DNA of 21,075 nucleotides. Origin: an uncultured Collinsella sp. GTDB lineage: Bacteria > Actinomycetota > Coriobacteriia > Coriobacteriales > Coriobacteriaceae. A model generated the notes under the pieces. That model saw nothing but the letters and a program-made list of their open reading frames with translations. It was not told the DNA's origin and did no database searches. The stretch spans positions 1 to 21,075 of the forward strand of contig UQXC01000035.1 of NCBI GenBank assembly GCA_900544995.1, read 5' to 3'. This document shows, in pieces, positions 14,126 to 21,075 of the stretch. The position numbers and the translations under genes were made by a program. Every line of letters starts with the position of its first letter. Position 1 is the stretch's first letter.

Positions 14126-16684
14126 CTATTTATCCTTGGGCTTGCTGGCGTAGAACTTCTTCTTTTTGGACTTGCCGGCAGGGGAGGGTTTGCTGGCAAA
14201 GTTGGACTTGCCGTTGCCGGCCTGCGCGTGCGCGGGCGCTGCTGCACGGGGCTTGCGGGCTTCGGGGTTGCGCAACTCCTCGGTTCGCTCGGCAATTTCC
14301 TCGGCGCTAAAGCCGACCTCGGCCATGGCGTCCTCGATGGGCAGGCGGCGCACGATATAGCAGTGGTGCACCTTCTGGTTGCGCGCGAAGTCCTCGGGAA
14401 TGGTCTGCGTCGTAATGTCCTCCAGCACGACGCCCGCGCGCGCGAGCTTGCGCGTCTCGGGGCGGAAGCCACGCAGGTTGCAGCTAAAGATGGCGTGGCC
14501 GCCCTGTGCGAGCAGGCGCGATACGCCGGCCAAAAGCTCAACATGGTCGCGCTGGACATCCCAGGTGCGGCGGCCCATCTTGGACGAGTTCGAGAACGTG
14601 GGCGGGTCGACAAAAATCAGGTCCCAGCGGTTGCGCGTCTGGCGCTGGTCGCGAATCCAGGCGAGCACGTCATCGCGCACAAAGTGATGCTGCGGACCAA
14701 CAAAGCCGTTCTGGCGCATATTGCGCTCGGCCCAGTCCAGGTAGGTGTTGGAAAGGTCGACCGTCACAGTTTCTTCGACGCCGCCGTCTGCCGCATAGCA
14801 GGTGGCGGTGCCGGTATAGGCGAACAGATTGAGGAAGCGGCGTGCTTGTTTGGCGTGCTCGCGCACCAGGTTGCGGGTGACGCGGTGATCCAAGAAGATG
14901 CCCACATCCAAATAGTCGTCAAAGTTGACGGCAAAGGTAAGGCCGCCCTCTTCGATGAGCGGTAGGCGACGGCGCGCGATGTTGGCGCGCTCGCCCGAGC
15001 CACCCTTGCCGGCGCCCTGCTTGCCGTACTGCGAGCCGCCGCGCGAGCGCATGCGGGCCTTGGCGTGCACATGCTCGGCGGGAACATCCAGGATGCGCGG
15101 CGCGATGGCCAAGATGTCGAGCATACGGGCCTGGGCCAGTGCGGGGTCGATGGTCTTGGGCGCGGCGTATTCGGCGACGACGAGCCAGCGGCCCGGCGTC
15201 TGCGGGCAGCCCTCGTACAGGTCGATGGCGGCGGAGTAGTCGGGCAGGTCGGCATCGTAGACGCGGTAGCAGCTCACGCCCTCGCGCTTGGCCCACTTGC
15301 GGCGCAGACGGGCATTCTTGCGCAGACGGTTGGCGAACTGCTCGGACTCCGGGATGAGCACGGGCAGCGGCTTGCCGTCGCCCAAGTCGAGCGTGGCAGC
15401 AGGTTCGGGCATGGGGGTGTCGGCGGCTTCGTCTTCGGCGTCCGCGGTTTGCTCCTCGGTGTTTGCGCTGGTCGCAGCTTCGAATGCCGCGGCGGCGTGG
15501 TCGAGCGAGGGCCAAACCTCAATAGCCGCCTCCTCGTTATTGGGCATGACGGCGATGGAGCGCACGGGCTCGGCATGGAGCGCGCGGGCCAGCAATCCGT
15601 CGCGGGTGAGCGCGGCGACCGGCGCCGAAGCAAGCTCGGGGGCGCGGCGCAGCTCGCCGATGAGCGTCATGGCATCGTGCATGAGCGAAAGCGGGGTCTC
15701 GGTCGTGTCCGCGACCAGGGCGGCACCGGCGACGGCGCCCGCATGGTCCAGCACGGTGGCGGGCTTGGCGGCGCAAAAGTCGACAAAACGCTTGTAGCCG
15801 GCGCACTTGACCATGCGCTCGGCAGTCTTGCGGGCGGCGGGGTCGATGTCTACGGCCACGATGCGCGCCTGGCGCTCGCGCGCTGCCGCCTCGCGCTCGC
15901 GCGCCTCGGCAAGCAGCTGCTCCCACAGGGCGGCGTCGTGCAGTTGCCAGCCCTCAAAGCCCCAGCGCTCACGTGCGGCGCCTGGGGCGCGGTCGGTCAG
16001 AATGTTCACGGCTTCCAGCAACAGGCCGCCGCCGGCGCACGAGGCATCGATTAGCGTGGGAAGGGCTTCATTCTCGTAATCGTCGGCCGTCAACTCGCGC
16101 TCGCACAGTGCGGTCCAGCCGACCTGCGCCAGCACCAGGGCGGCGTAGTCGGGGCGCAACACGTGCGCACCCTCGCCGGCACGGGTCGCCGCGGGCGGCA
16201 GGCGCTTGAACAGTGGGTCGCCCGAAAGGTCCAGGCTGATGCTCGCGCGGCGCTGGCGCAGCGAAAGCAACAGGTGAACGTCGGGATCGGCAGCGTCGAC
16301 ATCGGCGCGACGGCCCGTGGTCTCGGCCAGACGGTCGCACAGCGCGTCCTTGGCGCGCAGGGCCGAGAAGCGCGTGTTGCGCAGCTGCTCGGTCACGCCG
16401 CGGGCGGTGATGGCAATGGTGGCGCCGGGGCGGACGATGTTCTCCCAGGCGATGTCGTAAACGCTATCGTACAGCTCATCGGCATCCTGCGCCTCAAAGC
16501 GCCCGAGCACCGCAAACACGCGGCTCGCTAGGCGCGACCACAGACAGGCGCGGTAGCCTTCTTCGAGCTCGCCCTCAAACGTGGCGCGGCCCTTCAGCCG
16601 GCGAACATGCGAAAGCCCGAGGCGTTTAAGCTCATCGGCGAGTGCGGACTCAAAGCCTTCGGGGCAGCTTGCGTAAAATTCCAT
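14126..16684 (-). CDS. rlmL: RlmKL-type 23S rRNA guanine methyltransferase with a degenerate RlmL half
   Basis: The product has 852 residues. The ATG at 16684 follows AGAGAGG. Residues 1-~170 hold the ferredoxin-like/THUMP part (MEFYASCPEGFESALADEL). The first methyltransferase domain has motif I as DASCAGGGLLLEAV at 213, but where the family has NPPY it reads ADTTETPL (Asp326). After an acidic linker comes the RlmK part (from FANRLRKNARLRRKWAKREG): SAM-binding FLNLFAYTGTATCYA near 617-631 and FVDPPTFSNS with Asp693-Pro-Pro. A Lys/Ala-rich tail ends the protein. Full RlmKL enzymes make m2G2445 and m7G2069 in 23S rRNA; here the second activity looks intact and the first doubtful. Divergent from the HAD gene across 75 bp. 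Confidence 0.87.
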   Translation of the reverse strand: MEFYASCPEGFESALADELKRLGLSHVRRLKGRATFEGELEEGYRACLWSRLASRVFAVLGRFEAQDADELYDSVYDIAWENIVRPGATIAITARGVTEQLRNTRFSALRAKDALCDRLAETTGRRADVDAADPDVHLLLSLRQRRASISLDLSGDPLFKRLPPAATRAGEGAHVLRPDYAALVLAQVGWTALCERELTADDYENEALPTLIDASCAGGGLLLEAVNILTDRAPGAARERWGFEGWQLHDAALWEQLLAEAREREAAARERQARIVAVDIDPAARKTAERMVKCAGYKRFVDFCAAKPATVLDHAGAVAGAALVADTTETPLSLMHDAMTLIGELRRAPELASAPVAALTRDGLLARALHAEPVRSIAVMPNNEEAAIEVWPSLDHAAAAFEAATSANTEEQTADAEDEAADTPMPEPAATLDLGDGKPLPVLIPESEQFANRLRKNARLRRKWAKREGVSCYRVYDADLPDYSAAIDLYEGCPQTPGRWLVVAEYAAPKTIDPALAQARMLDILAIAPRILDVPAEHVHAKARMRSRGGSQYGKQGAGKGGSGERANIARRRLPLIEEGGLTFAVNFDDYLDVGIFLDHRVTRNLVREHAKQARRFLNLFAYTGTATCYAADGGVEETVTVDLSNTYLDWAERNMRQNGFVGPQHHFVRDDVLAWIRDQRQTRNRWDLIFVDPPTFSNSSKMGRRTWDVQRDHVELLAGVSRLLAQGGHAIFSCNLRGFRPETRKLARAGVVLEDITTQTIPEDFARNQKVHHCYIVRRLPIEDAMAEVGFSAEEIAERTEELRNPEARKPRAAAPAHAQAGNGKSNFASKPSPAGKSKKKKFYASKPKDK

Positions 16685-16711
16685 GGGTGACCTCTCTGGT
16701 TGCGTCGCTCC

Positions 16712-16717
16712 ATTATA
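16712..16717 (-). promoter_or_regulatory. Candidate -10 element for rlmKL
   Basis: The minus strand reads TATAAT, 28 bp upstream of the rlmKL start codon. The 75-bp gap must hold promoters for both divergent genes. No good -35 is visible, so this is a weak call. Confidence 0.35.
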
Positions 16718-16759
16718 TGATGGATGCTTCGTTTGCCCTTATCCTCGAAAGGAACCCAT

Positions 16760-17587
16760 ATGATTGATGCGTGTCCCGAACCCGCTGTGCTCTTTTTTGA
16801 CGTGGACGGCACGCTGACGTCGTTCGATCCCGACAACATGACCGACAAGGACTTTTCGGCGGTTCGCCCCTCGCAGGCGGTCGTCGAGGCGTTTCATCGT
16901 CTGCGCGACGCGGGACACAAGGCGTTTATCTGCACGGGTCGCCCCCTGTGGCTCATCGCCGATAGCTTGCGTGCGCTCGACCCCGCGGGCGTCGTTGCCA
17001 TGGCGGGCGCCACGCTCGAGGTCGAGGGCCGCGTGGTGTATGAGGACTGCTTTGACGAAGACATTGTTGAGGAGCTTGCACGCCGTATGGCCGCGGCAGG
17101 GATTGAAGCCTTTTTCGAGACCAACGTGGCTACTTTTGCCCTGGAACCCGCGGGTGTTGAGCAGTCGTCTCTGATCGGCACTTCTGTGGTGCACAGCACC
17201 GAGGAAATGCGCGCCGACGGCCGTTTGCGCGTGGGCAAGGTAGGCATCGTCGCGAGCGACCTGGCTCGCGTGGCCAACGATGATGGCTTTATCGATCGCG
17301 AGTTTGAGCTGTGCAACACCGGTGGTCAGAATCGCGAGCTGAGCCCCAAGGGCATCGACAAGGGCGTGGGCGTGGCGCGAGCGCTGGAATACCTGGGTCG
17401 CACCGGCAACGCACGCACCTTTGGCTTTGGCGATTCGGGTAACGACCTGGGCATGCTCGCTGCGGTCGAGACGGCTGTCGCCATGGGCAACGCCATGCCC
17501 GAGGTCAAGGCGGTCGCCGACTACGTGACCGACGATGTCGCACATGACGGTACCGTCACAGCGATGCAGCATTTCGGTCTCATCTAA
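16760..17587 (+). CDS. Cof-type HAD-family phosphatase
   Basis: The product has 275 residues. The ATG at 16760 follows AAAGGA with 7-nt spacing; the ATG at 16724 has no site and adds an unrelated leader. The four HAD motifs are present: nucleophile Asp14 and general acid Asp16 in FFDVDGTLT, Thr in FICTGRP near 59, Lys in the SPKGIDKG segment near 201, and GDSGNDLGML with Asp225 and Asp229. The cap between motifs II and III is of the C2 (Cof) type. Such proteins dephosphorylate sugar phosphates or small cofactors in the cytoplasm; the substrate cannot be read from sequence. SPKGIDKGVGV is typical of the group. It is divergent from rlmKL and followed by a 190-bp gap before the transaldolase, so it is probably transcribed alone. 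Confidence 0.88.
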   Translation: MIDACPEPAVLFFDVDGTLTSFDPDNMTDKDFSAVRPSQAVVEAFHRLRDAGHKAFICTGRPLWLIADSLRALDPAGVVAMAGATLEVEGRVVYEDCFDEDIVEELARRMAAAGIEAFFETNVATFALEPAGVEQSSLIGTSVVHSTEEMRADGRLRVGKVGIVASDLARVANDDGFIDREFELCNTGGQNRELSPKGIDKGVGVARALEYLGRTGNARTFGFGDSGNDLGMLAAVETAVAMGNAMPEVKAVADYVTDDVAHDGTVTAMQHFGLI

Positions 17588-17659
17588 TGAATCCTGCGTT
17601 CTGACGTTTGCTCAGACTGCGACTCTTTGTTTTTGCATGCTCAATCGATTTATCAATCC

Positions 17660-17675
17660 AAACACTGAGGTGTTT
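17660..17675 (+). promoter_or_regulatory. Palindrome upstream of the transaldolase gene
   Basis: AAACAC TGAG GTGTTT is a perfect 6-bp inverted repeat in the gap between the HAD gene and the transaldolase gene. It could be an operator. No T-tract follows, so a terminator is less likely. Confidence 0.3.
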
Positions 17676-17715
17676 ATACCGTTCGCCGAGAAGATAAAAA
17701 ACCGCAGTTCACGCC

Positions 17716-17750
17716 TTGATAAACGTAGGTAAAGTGTTTAGCAGTTTATC
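17716..17750 (+). promoter_or_regulatory. Inverted repeat with -35-like box upstream of the transaldolase gene
   Basis: GATAAAC (17718-17724) and GTTTATC (17744-17750) are exact inverted repeats 19 nt apart. The left one overlaps TTGATA (17716-17721), a possible -35 box, so a bound repressor would block a promoter. The matching -10 is poor (TAGCAG). Role inferred from position only. Confidence 0.3.
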
Positions 17751-17780
17751 GGCCGTATGCTAACGAAAGGAATCAGGCAG

Positions 17781-18485
17781 ATGGCAATCAAGGTGTTCGC
17801 TGACGGTGCAAACCTCGAGGGCATGCTCGACATGTACGAGAACGGCAACGTTCAGGGTTTCACGACCAACCCGTCCCTTATGAAGAAGGGCGGCGTGACG
17901 GATTACCGCGCGTTTGCCAAGGAGGTCCTGGCCCACATCACCGATGTATCCGTCTCGTTTGAGGTCTTTGCCGACGACGTCGAGACCATGGAGGTCGAGG
18001 CCCGCGAGATCGCTACCTGGGCCGAGAACGTCTACGTCAAGATTCCGTGCGTGACCACCAAGGGCGAGCCCACCGCCGAGCTTGTCCGCAAGCTTTCCGC
18101 CGACGGCATCAAGGTCAACGTCACCACCATCTTTACGCCTACGCAGGTCGATGAGATGGTCGAGGCCGTTGACGCCGAGACGCCGTCCATCATCTCGCTC
18201 TTTGCCGGCCGCATCGCCGACACCGGCGTCGACCCCATTCCGTTTATGACGGAGTCGGTTAAGAAGGCCGCCGCCAAGCCCAACTGTGAGGTCCTGTGGG
18301 CGTCCACGCGCGAGCTCATCAATATTTACCAGGCCGAGGCCTGCGGTTGCCAGATCATCACGGTGCCCAACAGCATCCTGGCCAAGCGCAAGAACATTGG
18401 TCGCGACCCGTACGAGGTCTCGCTCGACACCGTCCGCGGCTTTGCCAAGGATATCGCGGCGCTCGGTTTCCATATCCTGCCGTAA
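17781..18485 (+). CDS. Transaldolase-family enzyme (TalC / fructose-6-phosphate aldolase group)
   Basis: The product has 234 residues. The ATG at 17781 follows AAAGGA and matches the family start; the ATG at 17757 lies before the site. The small-transaldolase barrel shows KVFADGANLEG at the N-terminus, GFTTNPSLMKK (24-36), the Schiff-base Lys87 in NVYVKIP, KVNVTTIFTPTQVDEMVEA, SLFAGRIADTG and the WASTRELINIY segment. Enzymes of this group move a dihydroxyacetone unit between sugar phosphates (pentose phosphate pathway) or cleave fructose 6-phosphate; sequence alone does not separate the two. It is a single gene, without a sugar PTS or transketolase next to it. Its last codons (residues LGFHILP) are nearly repeated 156 bp downstream. 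Confidence 0.9.
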   Translation: MAIKVFADGANLEGMLDMYENGNVQGFTTNPSLMKKGGVTDYRAFAKEVLAHITDVSVSFEVFADDVETMEVEAREIATWAENVYVKIPCVTTKGEPTAELVRKLSADGIKVNVTTIFTPTQVDEMVEAVDAETPSIISLFAGRIADTGVDPIPFMTESVKKAAAKPNCEVLWASTRELINIYQAEACGCQIITVPNSILAKRKNIGRDPYEVSLDTVRGFAKDIAALGFHILP

Positions 18486-18515
18486 CGCGAACACTGGCTA
18501 CGCCGCGGGCTGCTC

Positions 18516-18587
18516 GCCCCGGCCTTTCCTTTCCCTATCGCTCACGCGCTTCGCGAGGGTCGCGCTAGGCAAAGGAAAGGCCGGGGC
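18516..18587 (+). terminator. Perfect 17-bp stem-loop after the transaldolase
   Basis: GCCCCGGCCTTTCCTTT (18516-18532) and its exact complement (18571-18587) enclose a 38-nt loop that can pair internally (GCGCTTCGCG). It begins 30 bp after the stop codon. A T-tract is missing, so factor-independent termination is uncertain; RNA stabilisation is the alternative. Confidence 0.6.
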
Positions 18588-18620
18588 TGCCGACACGAGC
18601 TTGCCAGTAGGTTGGCGATA

Positions 18621-18639
18621 GGCTTCCATATCCTGCCGT
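18621..18639 (+). repeat. Near-copy of the transaldolase 3' end
   Basis: GGCTTCCATATCCTGCCGT matches 18465-18483, inside the transaldolase gene, at 18 of 19 bases, 156 bp further on. The preceding bases (TTGCCA...GGCGATAGG) also resemble the gene's upstream bases loosely. It would encode GFHILP without a stop. It is a duplication scar or remnant of a second copy, not a functional gene. Confidence 0.6.
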
Positions 18640-18640
18640 G

Positions 18641-18862
18641 GGCAAAGGTACCCCTGCCTGCGCCGTGCAAAATTGAGAGTATTCAGCAAGGTAAAGGCTT
18701 TTACCAGTTGGGTGAAGCACGGAACAGCCCCCGTTCTGGCTCTAATGTCGCTAAAACGGGGGCTGTTTTTGACGTTATTGTCTCTGTGGGGCGTTCGGAA
18801 CGGCGGAAATTACAGAATACTCGCGATTTTGCACGTCGCTACAGGGGGTACCCTTGCTTTGG
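18641..18862. repeat. 222-bp imperfect inverted-repeat element between convergent genes
   Basis: The left arm (18641-18690) and the right arm (18812-18862, reverse complement) share GGTACCCC, GTGCAAAAT and GAGTATTC in the same order, with small gaps, over about 45 bp. Between the arms are a small GGTAAA/TTTACC hairpin and the terminator at 18724-18770. It contains no credible gene. The right arm ends 5 bp before the tex stop codon. The design (long arms around an inner terminator-like stem, no gene) parallels the element at 5595-5716, but the sequence is different. Confidence 0.65.
18724..18770. terminator. Strong intrinsic terminator between transaldolase and tex
   Basis: ACAGCCCCCGTT pairs perfectly over 12 bp with AACGGGGGCTGT and is followed by TTTTT on the plus strand. 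It can end rightward transcripts from the transaldolase side. On the minus strand the T-tract is absent, so it is less suited to tex. Confidence 0.85.
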
Positions 18863-18866
18863 CGGT

Positions 18867-20858
18867 TTACTTCCCCTGCACCATGGTGAGCGAGATCTTC
18901 TTGCGGTCGCGATCGACCTTTTCGACCCACACCTTGACCGTGTCACCGACGCGCACGACGTCGCTCGGGTGCTTGACGAAGCGGTTGGCCAGCTTGGAGA
19001 TGTGCACGAGGCCGTCCTGGTGCACGCCCACGTCGACGAAGGCGCCAAAGTCCACAACGTTGCGCACCGTGCCCTTGAGCTCCATGCCGGGCTCCAGGTC
19101 GTCGATGGAAAGCGCCGAGCGGCTAAAGACCACCTCGGGCGCGTCGTCGCGCGGGTCGCGACCGGGCTTCTTGAGCTCGTTGACAATGTCGATGAGCGTG
19201 AGAGTGCCGCAGTCCAGGTCGCTTGCCAGTGCCGAGATACTGCCCAGGCGGCGCTCGATGTCGGGCACGCCGCCGCGGCTGAGCTCGCTTGCCGCAACGC
19301 CGGCGCGCTCCAGGACGGCCGTGGCTACCTCGTAGCTCTCGGGGTGGACGCTTGTCGCGTCGAGCGGGTTCTTGCCACCGCTAATGCGCAAAAAGCCCGC
19401 GGCGTTGAGGTATGCCTTGGGTCCCAGCTTGGGGACCTTCTTGAGCTGGCGGCGATCGGTAAAGGCGCCGTTTTCCTCGCGGTAGGCCACGATGTTTTTG
19501 GCCACGCTCGGCGTGATGCCCGATACATATCCCAGCAGGCTTGCGCTCGCGGTGTTGACGTCGACGCCCACGCGGTTGACGACGTCCTCCACCACATGGC
19601 CCAGGGTGCGCGAAAGCTCGGCCTGGTCAAGGTCGTGCTGGTACTGGCCAACGCCGATGGACTGGGGCGGAATCTTGACGAGCTCTGCCAGCGGGTCTTG
19701 CAGGCGGCGGCCCAGGCTCATGGCGCCACGCACGGTGACGTCCAAGTCGGGATACTCCTGGCTGGCGAGTTCGGAAGCCGAGTACACCGACGCGCCGGCT
19801 TCGTTAACGATGGTGTAGCGAAGGCTGGGCGCCTGCTCGGCAATGAACTCCGAGACGACTTCCTCGGTCTCGCGGCTGGCGGTGCCGTTGCCGATGACGA
19901 TGGTGTTGACGCTGTCCTTTTTGACGAGGCGGGCGAGCTCGCGCTTGGTGCCGGCGACGTCGTGGCGCGGCTTGGTGGGATAGACCACGCCGTGGTCGAG
20001 CAGCTTGCCGGTCTCGTCCATGACGGCGACCTTGCAGCCGGTGCGGTAGCCCGGATCGAGCGCGAGCACGCGGGCGCCGCGCACGGGGCGTGCCGAGAGC
20101 AGGCCCTCGAGATTCTTGGCAAAGACATTGATGGCCTCGGTCTGCGCACGGACGGTGAGTTTGGCGCGGGCCTCGCGCTCACCGCGGTCGATAGCCAGCA
20201 CACGGTGGTTAGGGATGCGGCGCAGCGGCTCGTCAAAGTTGTAGTAGGGCTCGTAGGGGGTCTTCTCCGCGGGGTCGGTGGCCTCGACGACGATGTCGGC
20301 GGTGTTTTGCGTAAAGGCGCGCAGATCGGCGACGTTCTCGGGGTCCTCGGCCACCGTCTCGGCCACGATGTCCGCCGCGCCGGCGAGCGCCTTCTCGGGC
20401 GTGTCGAAGCCGGCCTCCTCGTTGACGTATGCCGCGGCGGTGTCGAGCGCGCTGCCCTTGGCCGAGGCCTGCATGATGATCATGTTGGCGAGCGGCTCCA
20501 GGCCTGCCTCGCGGGCCTTCTGCGCGCGGGTCATGCGCTTTTTGCGGTAGGGCTTGTAGAGGTCCTCGACACGCTGCGGCTGCGTGGCCTCGCGAATCTG
20601 CTGCTCGAGTTCGGGCGTGAGCTTGCCCTGGGCGTCGATGAGCAGAATGACGTCCTCTTTGCGCTGCTCAAGATTGCGCAGGTAGGACAGGCGCTCGTCG
20701 AGCGCACGCAGGGCGACGTCGTCCATGCCGCCCGTGGCTTCCTTGCGGTAGCGCGAGATAAAGGGGATGGTGTTGCCCTCGTCGATGAGCTTGACGGCAG
20801 CCTCGACGTTGGCGGCCTTAAGGTTGAGCTCGCGCGCGAGCTGGGCGATAAGATCCAT
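18867..20858 (-). CDS. tex: Tex-family S1 RNA-binding protein
   Basis: The product has 663 residues. The ATG at 20858 follows AAGGAG with a short spacer; a longer open frame upstream to 20945 is not homologous. The N-terminal Tex region (1-~190) carries GNTIPFISRYRKEATGGMDDV and YKPYRKKRMTRAQKAREAGLEPLA. The YqgF/RuvC-like domain has LALDPGYRTGCKVAVMDETG with Asp268. It is followed by IGVGQYQHDL, helix-hairpin-helix repeats (YVSGITPSVAKNIVAYREENG and the KVPKLGPKAYLNAAGFLRI region) and a C-terminal S1 domain (GTVRNVVDFGAFVDVG). Tex binds RNA and affects transcription in the cytoplasm; its exact task is poorly known. It is shorter than many homologues (720-780) because it ends right after S1. 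It stands alone on its strand. A huge antisense frame over it is a composition artefact. Confidence 0.95.
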   Translation of the reverse strand: MDLIAQLARELNLKAANVEAAVKLIDEGNTIPFISRYRKEATGGMDDVALRALDERLSYLRNLEQRKEDVILLIDAQGKLTPELEQQIREATQPQRVEDLYKPYRKKRMTRAQKAREAGLEPLANMIIMQASAKGSALDTAAAYVNEEAGFDTPEKALAGAADIVAETVAEDPENVADLRAFTQNTADIVVEATDPAEKTPYEPYYNFDEPLRRIPNHRVLAIDRGEREARAKLTVRAQTEAINVFAKNLEGLLSARPVRGARVLALDPGYRTGCKVAVMDETGKLLDHGVVYPTKPRHDVAGTKRELARLVKKDSVNTIVIGNGTASRETEEVVSEFIAEQAPSLRYTIVNEAGASVYSASELASQEYPDLDVTVRGAMSLGRRLQDPLAELVKIPPQSIGVGQYQHDLDQAELSRTLGHVVEDVVNRVGVDVNTASASLLGYVSGITPSVAKNIVAYREENGAFTDRRQLKKVPKLGPKAYLNAAGFLRISGGKNPLDATSVHPESYEVATAVLERAGVAASELSRGGVPDIERRLGSISALASDLDCGTLTLIDIVNELKKPGRDPRDDAPEVVFSRSALSIDDLEPGMELKGTVRNVVDFGAFVDVGVHQDGLVHISKLANRFVKHPSDVVRVGDTVKVWVEKVDRDRKKISLTMVQGK

Positions 20859-21075
20859 GAAACTCCTTGCGTTTAAGGTGCGTTTGCAGCACAGGGCTAC
20901 CAAGGATACCACCCGCCCCAAAAGACTGTTTTGAGGCCGCGCCACGAAAACGGCCTATCTACTACGTTTTACCCGTAGGGGCTGACCATACCTGGGTTTT
21001 CCGAAAATCGGCAAGCCGTTTACCTGCACTGATAATTGTTCTCGGGGGAAGCGGGCACTGCGGGGCGCGGCAACG
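20859..21075. other. Intergenic right edge, no gene seen
   Basis: This holds the tex upstream region and then sequence with small inverted repeats: CTACG/CGTAG near 20961-20977 and CCGA/TCGG near 21001-21011. No start codon with a ribosome binding site opens a credible frame. GGTATCC on the minus strand near 20905 is a possible weak -10 for tex. Confidence 0.5.

Noticed and set aside
18640..18720. tRNA or small RNA gene before the terminator at 18724
   Set aside because: No cloverleaf can be drawn; the sequence is one arm of the inverted repeat. A small RNA cannot be excluded but has no direct support.
18612..20876. 754-residue plus-strand open frame opposite tex
   Set aside because: Tex has clear domains, start site and family length on the minus strand; the antisense frame is a GC-rich codon shadow with no domain.

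Overview
The window looks like a stretch of a high-GC Gram-positive chromosome, most likely a gut coriobacterium close to Collinsella. This is inferred from base composition, codon use, an LAxTG-type sorting signal and the style of the intergenic repeats; no rRNA or other taxonomic marker is present. I found no tRNA, rRNA, CRISPR array, origin or prophage.

Left region (1-5750): the 5' half of an IS256-family transposase runs off the left edge. It is followed by about 860 bp without a credible gene. That stretch holds a fragment of a repeat seen again at 5595-5716 and a very regular array of eight 62-bp units (710-1157), each able to form a hairpin. Next comes a large secreted, cell-wall-anchored protein (1280-5368) with FG-GAP-like motifs, an FN3 domain, an Ig-like domain and a LANTG sorting signal. 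Its 3' flank carries a terminator, one more copy of the 62-bp unit in the same register, and a 122-bp element with perfect 26-bp inverted ends. Related repeats therefore flank the gene on both sides.

Middle region (5748-14030): an LtaS-type membrane sulfatase/phosphoglycerol transferase (-) diverges from a nitroreductase (+). A potassium block follows: Kup transporter, a tiny one-helix membrane protein, a terminator-like hairpin with a duplicated 5' arm, then a KdpD-like kinase lacking the usual cytoplasmic N-terminal sensor, and KdpE. No kdpFABC pump is present here, so the two-component system may act on kup or on distant genes.

Right region (14056-21075): RlmKL (-), whose RlmL half lacks the NPPY motif, diverges from a Cof-type HAD phosphatase (+). 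After it come a transaldolase-family enzyme (+) and the convergent Tex RNA-binding protein (-). The gap between the last two holds a 17-bp perfect stem, a near-copy of the transaldolase 3' end, and a 222-bp imperfect inverted-repeat element around a strong terminator. The last 217 bp contain no recognisable gene.
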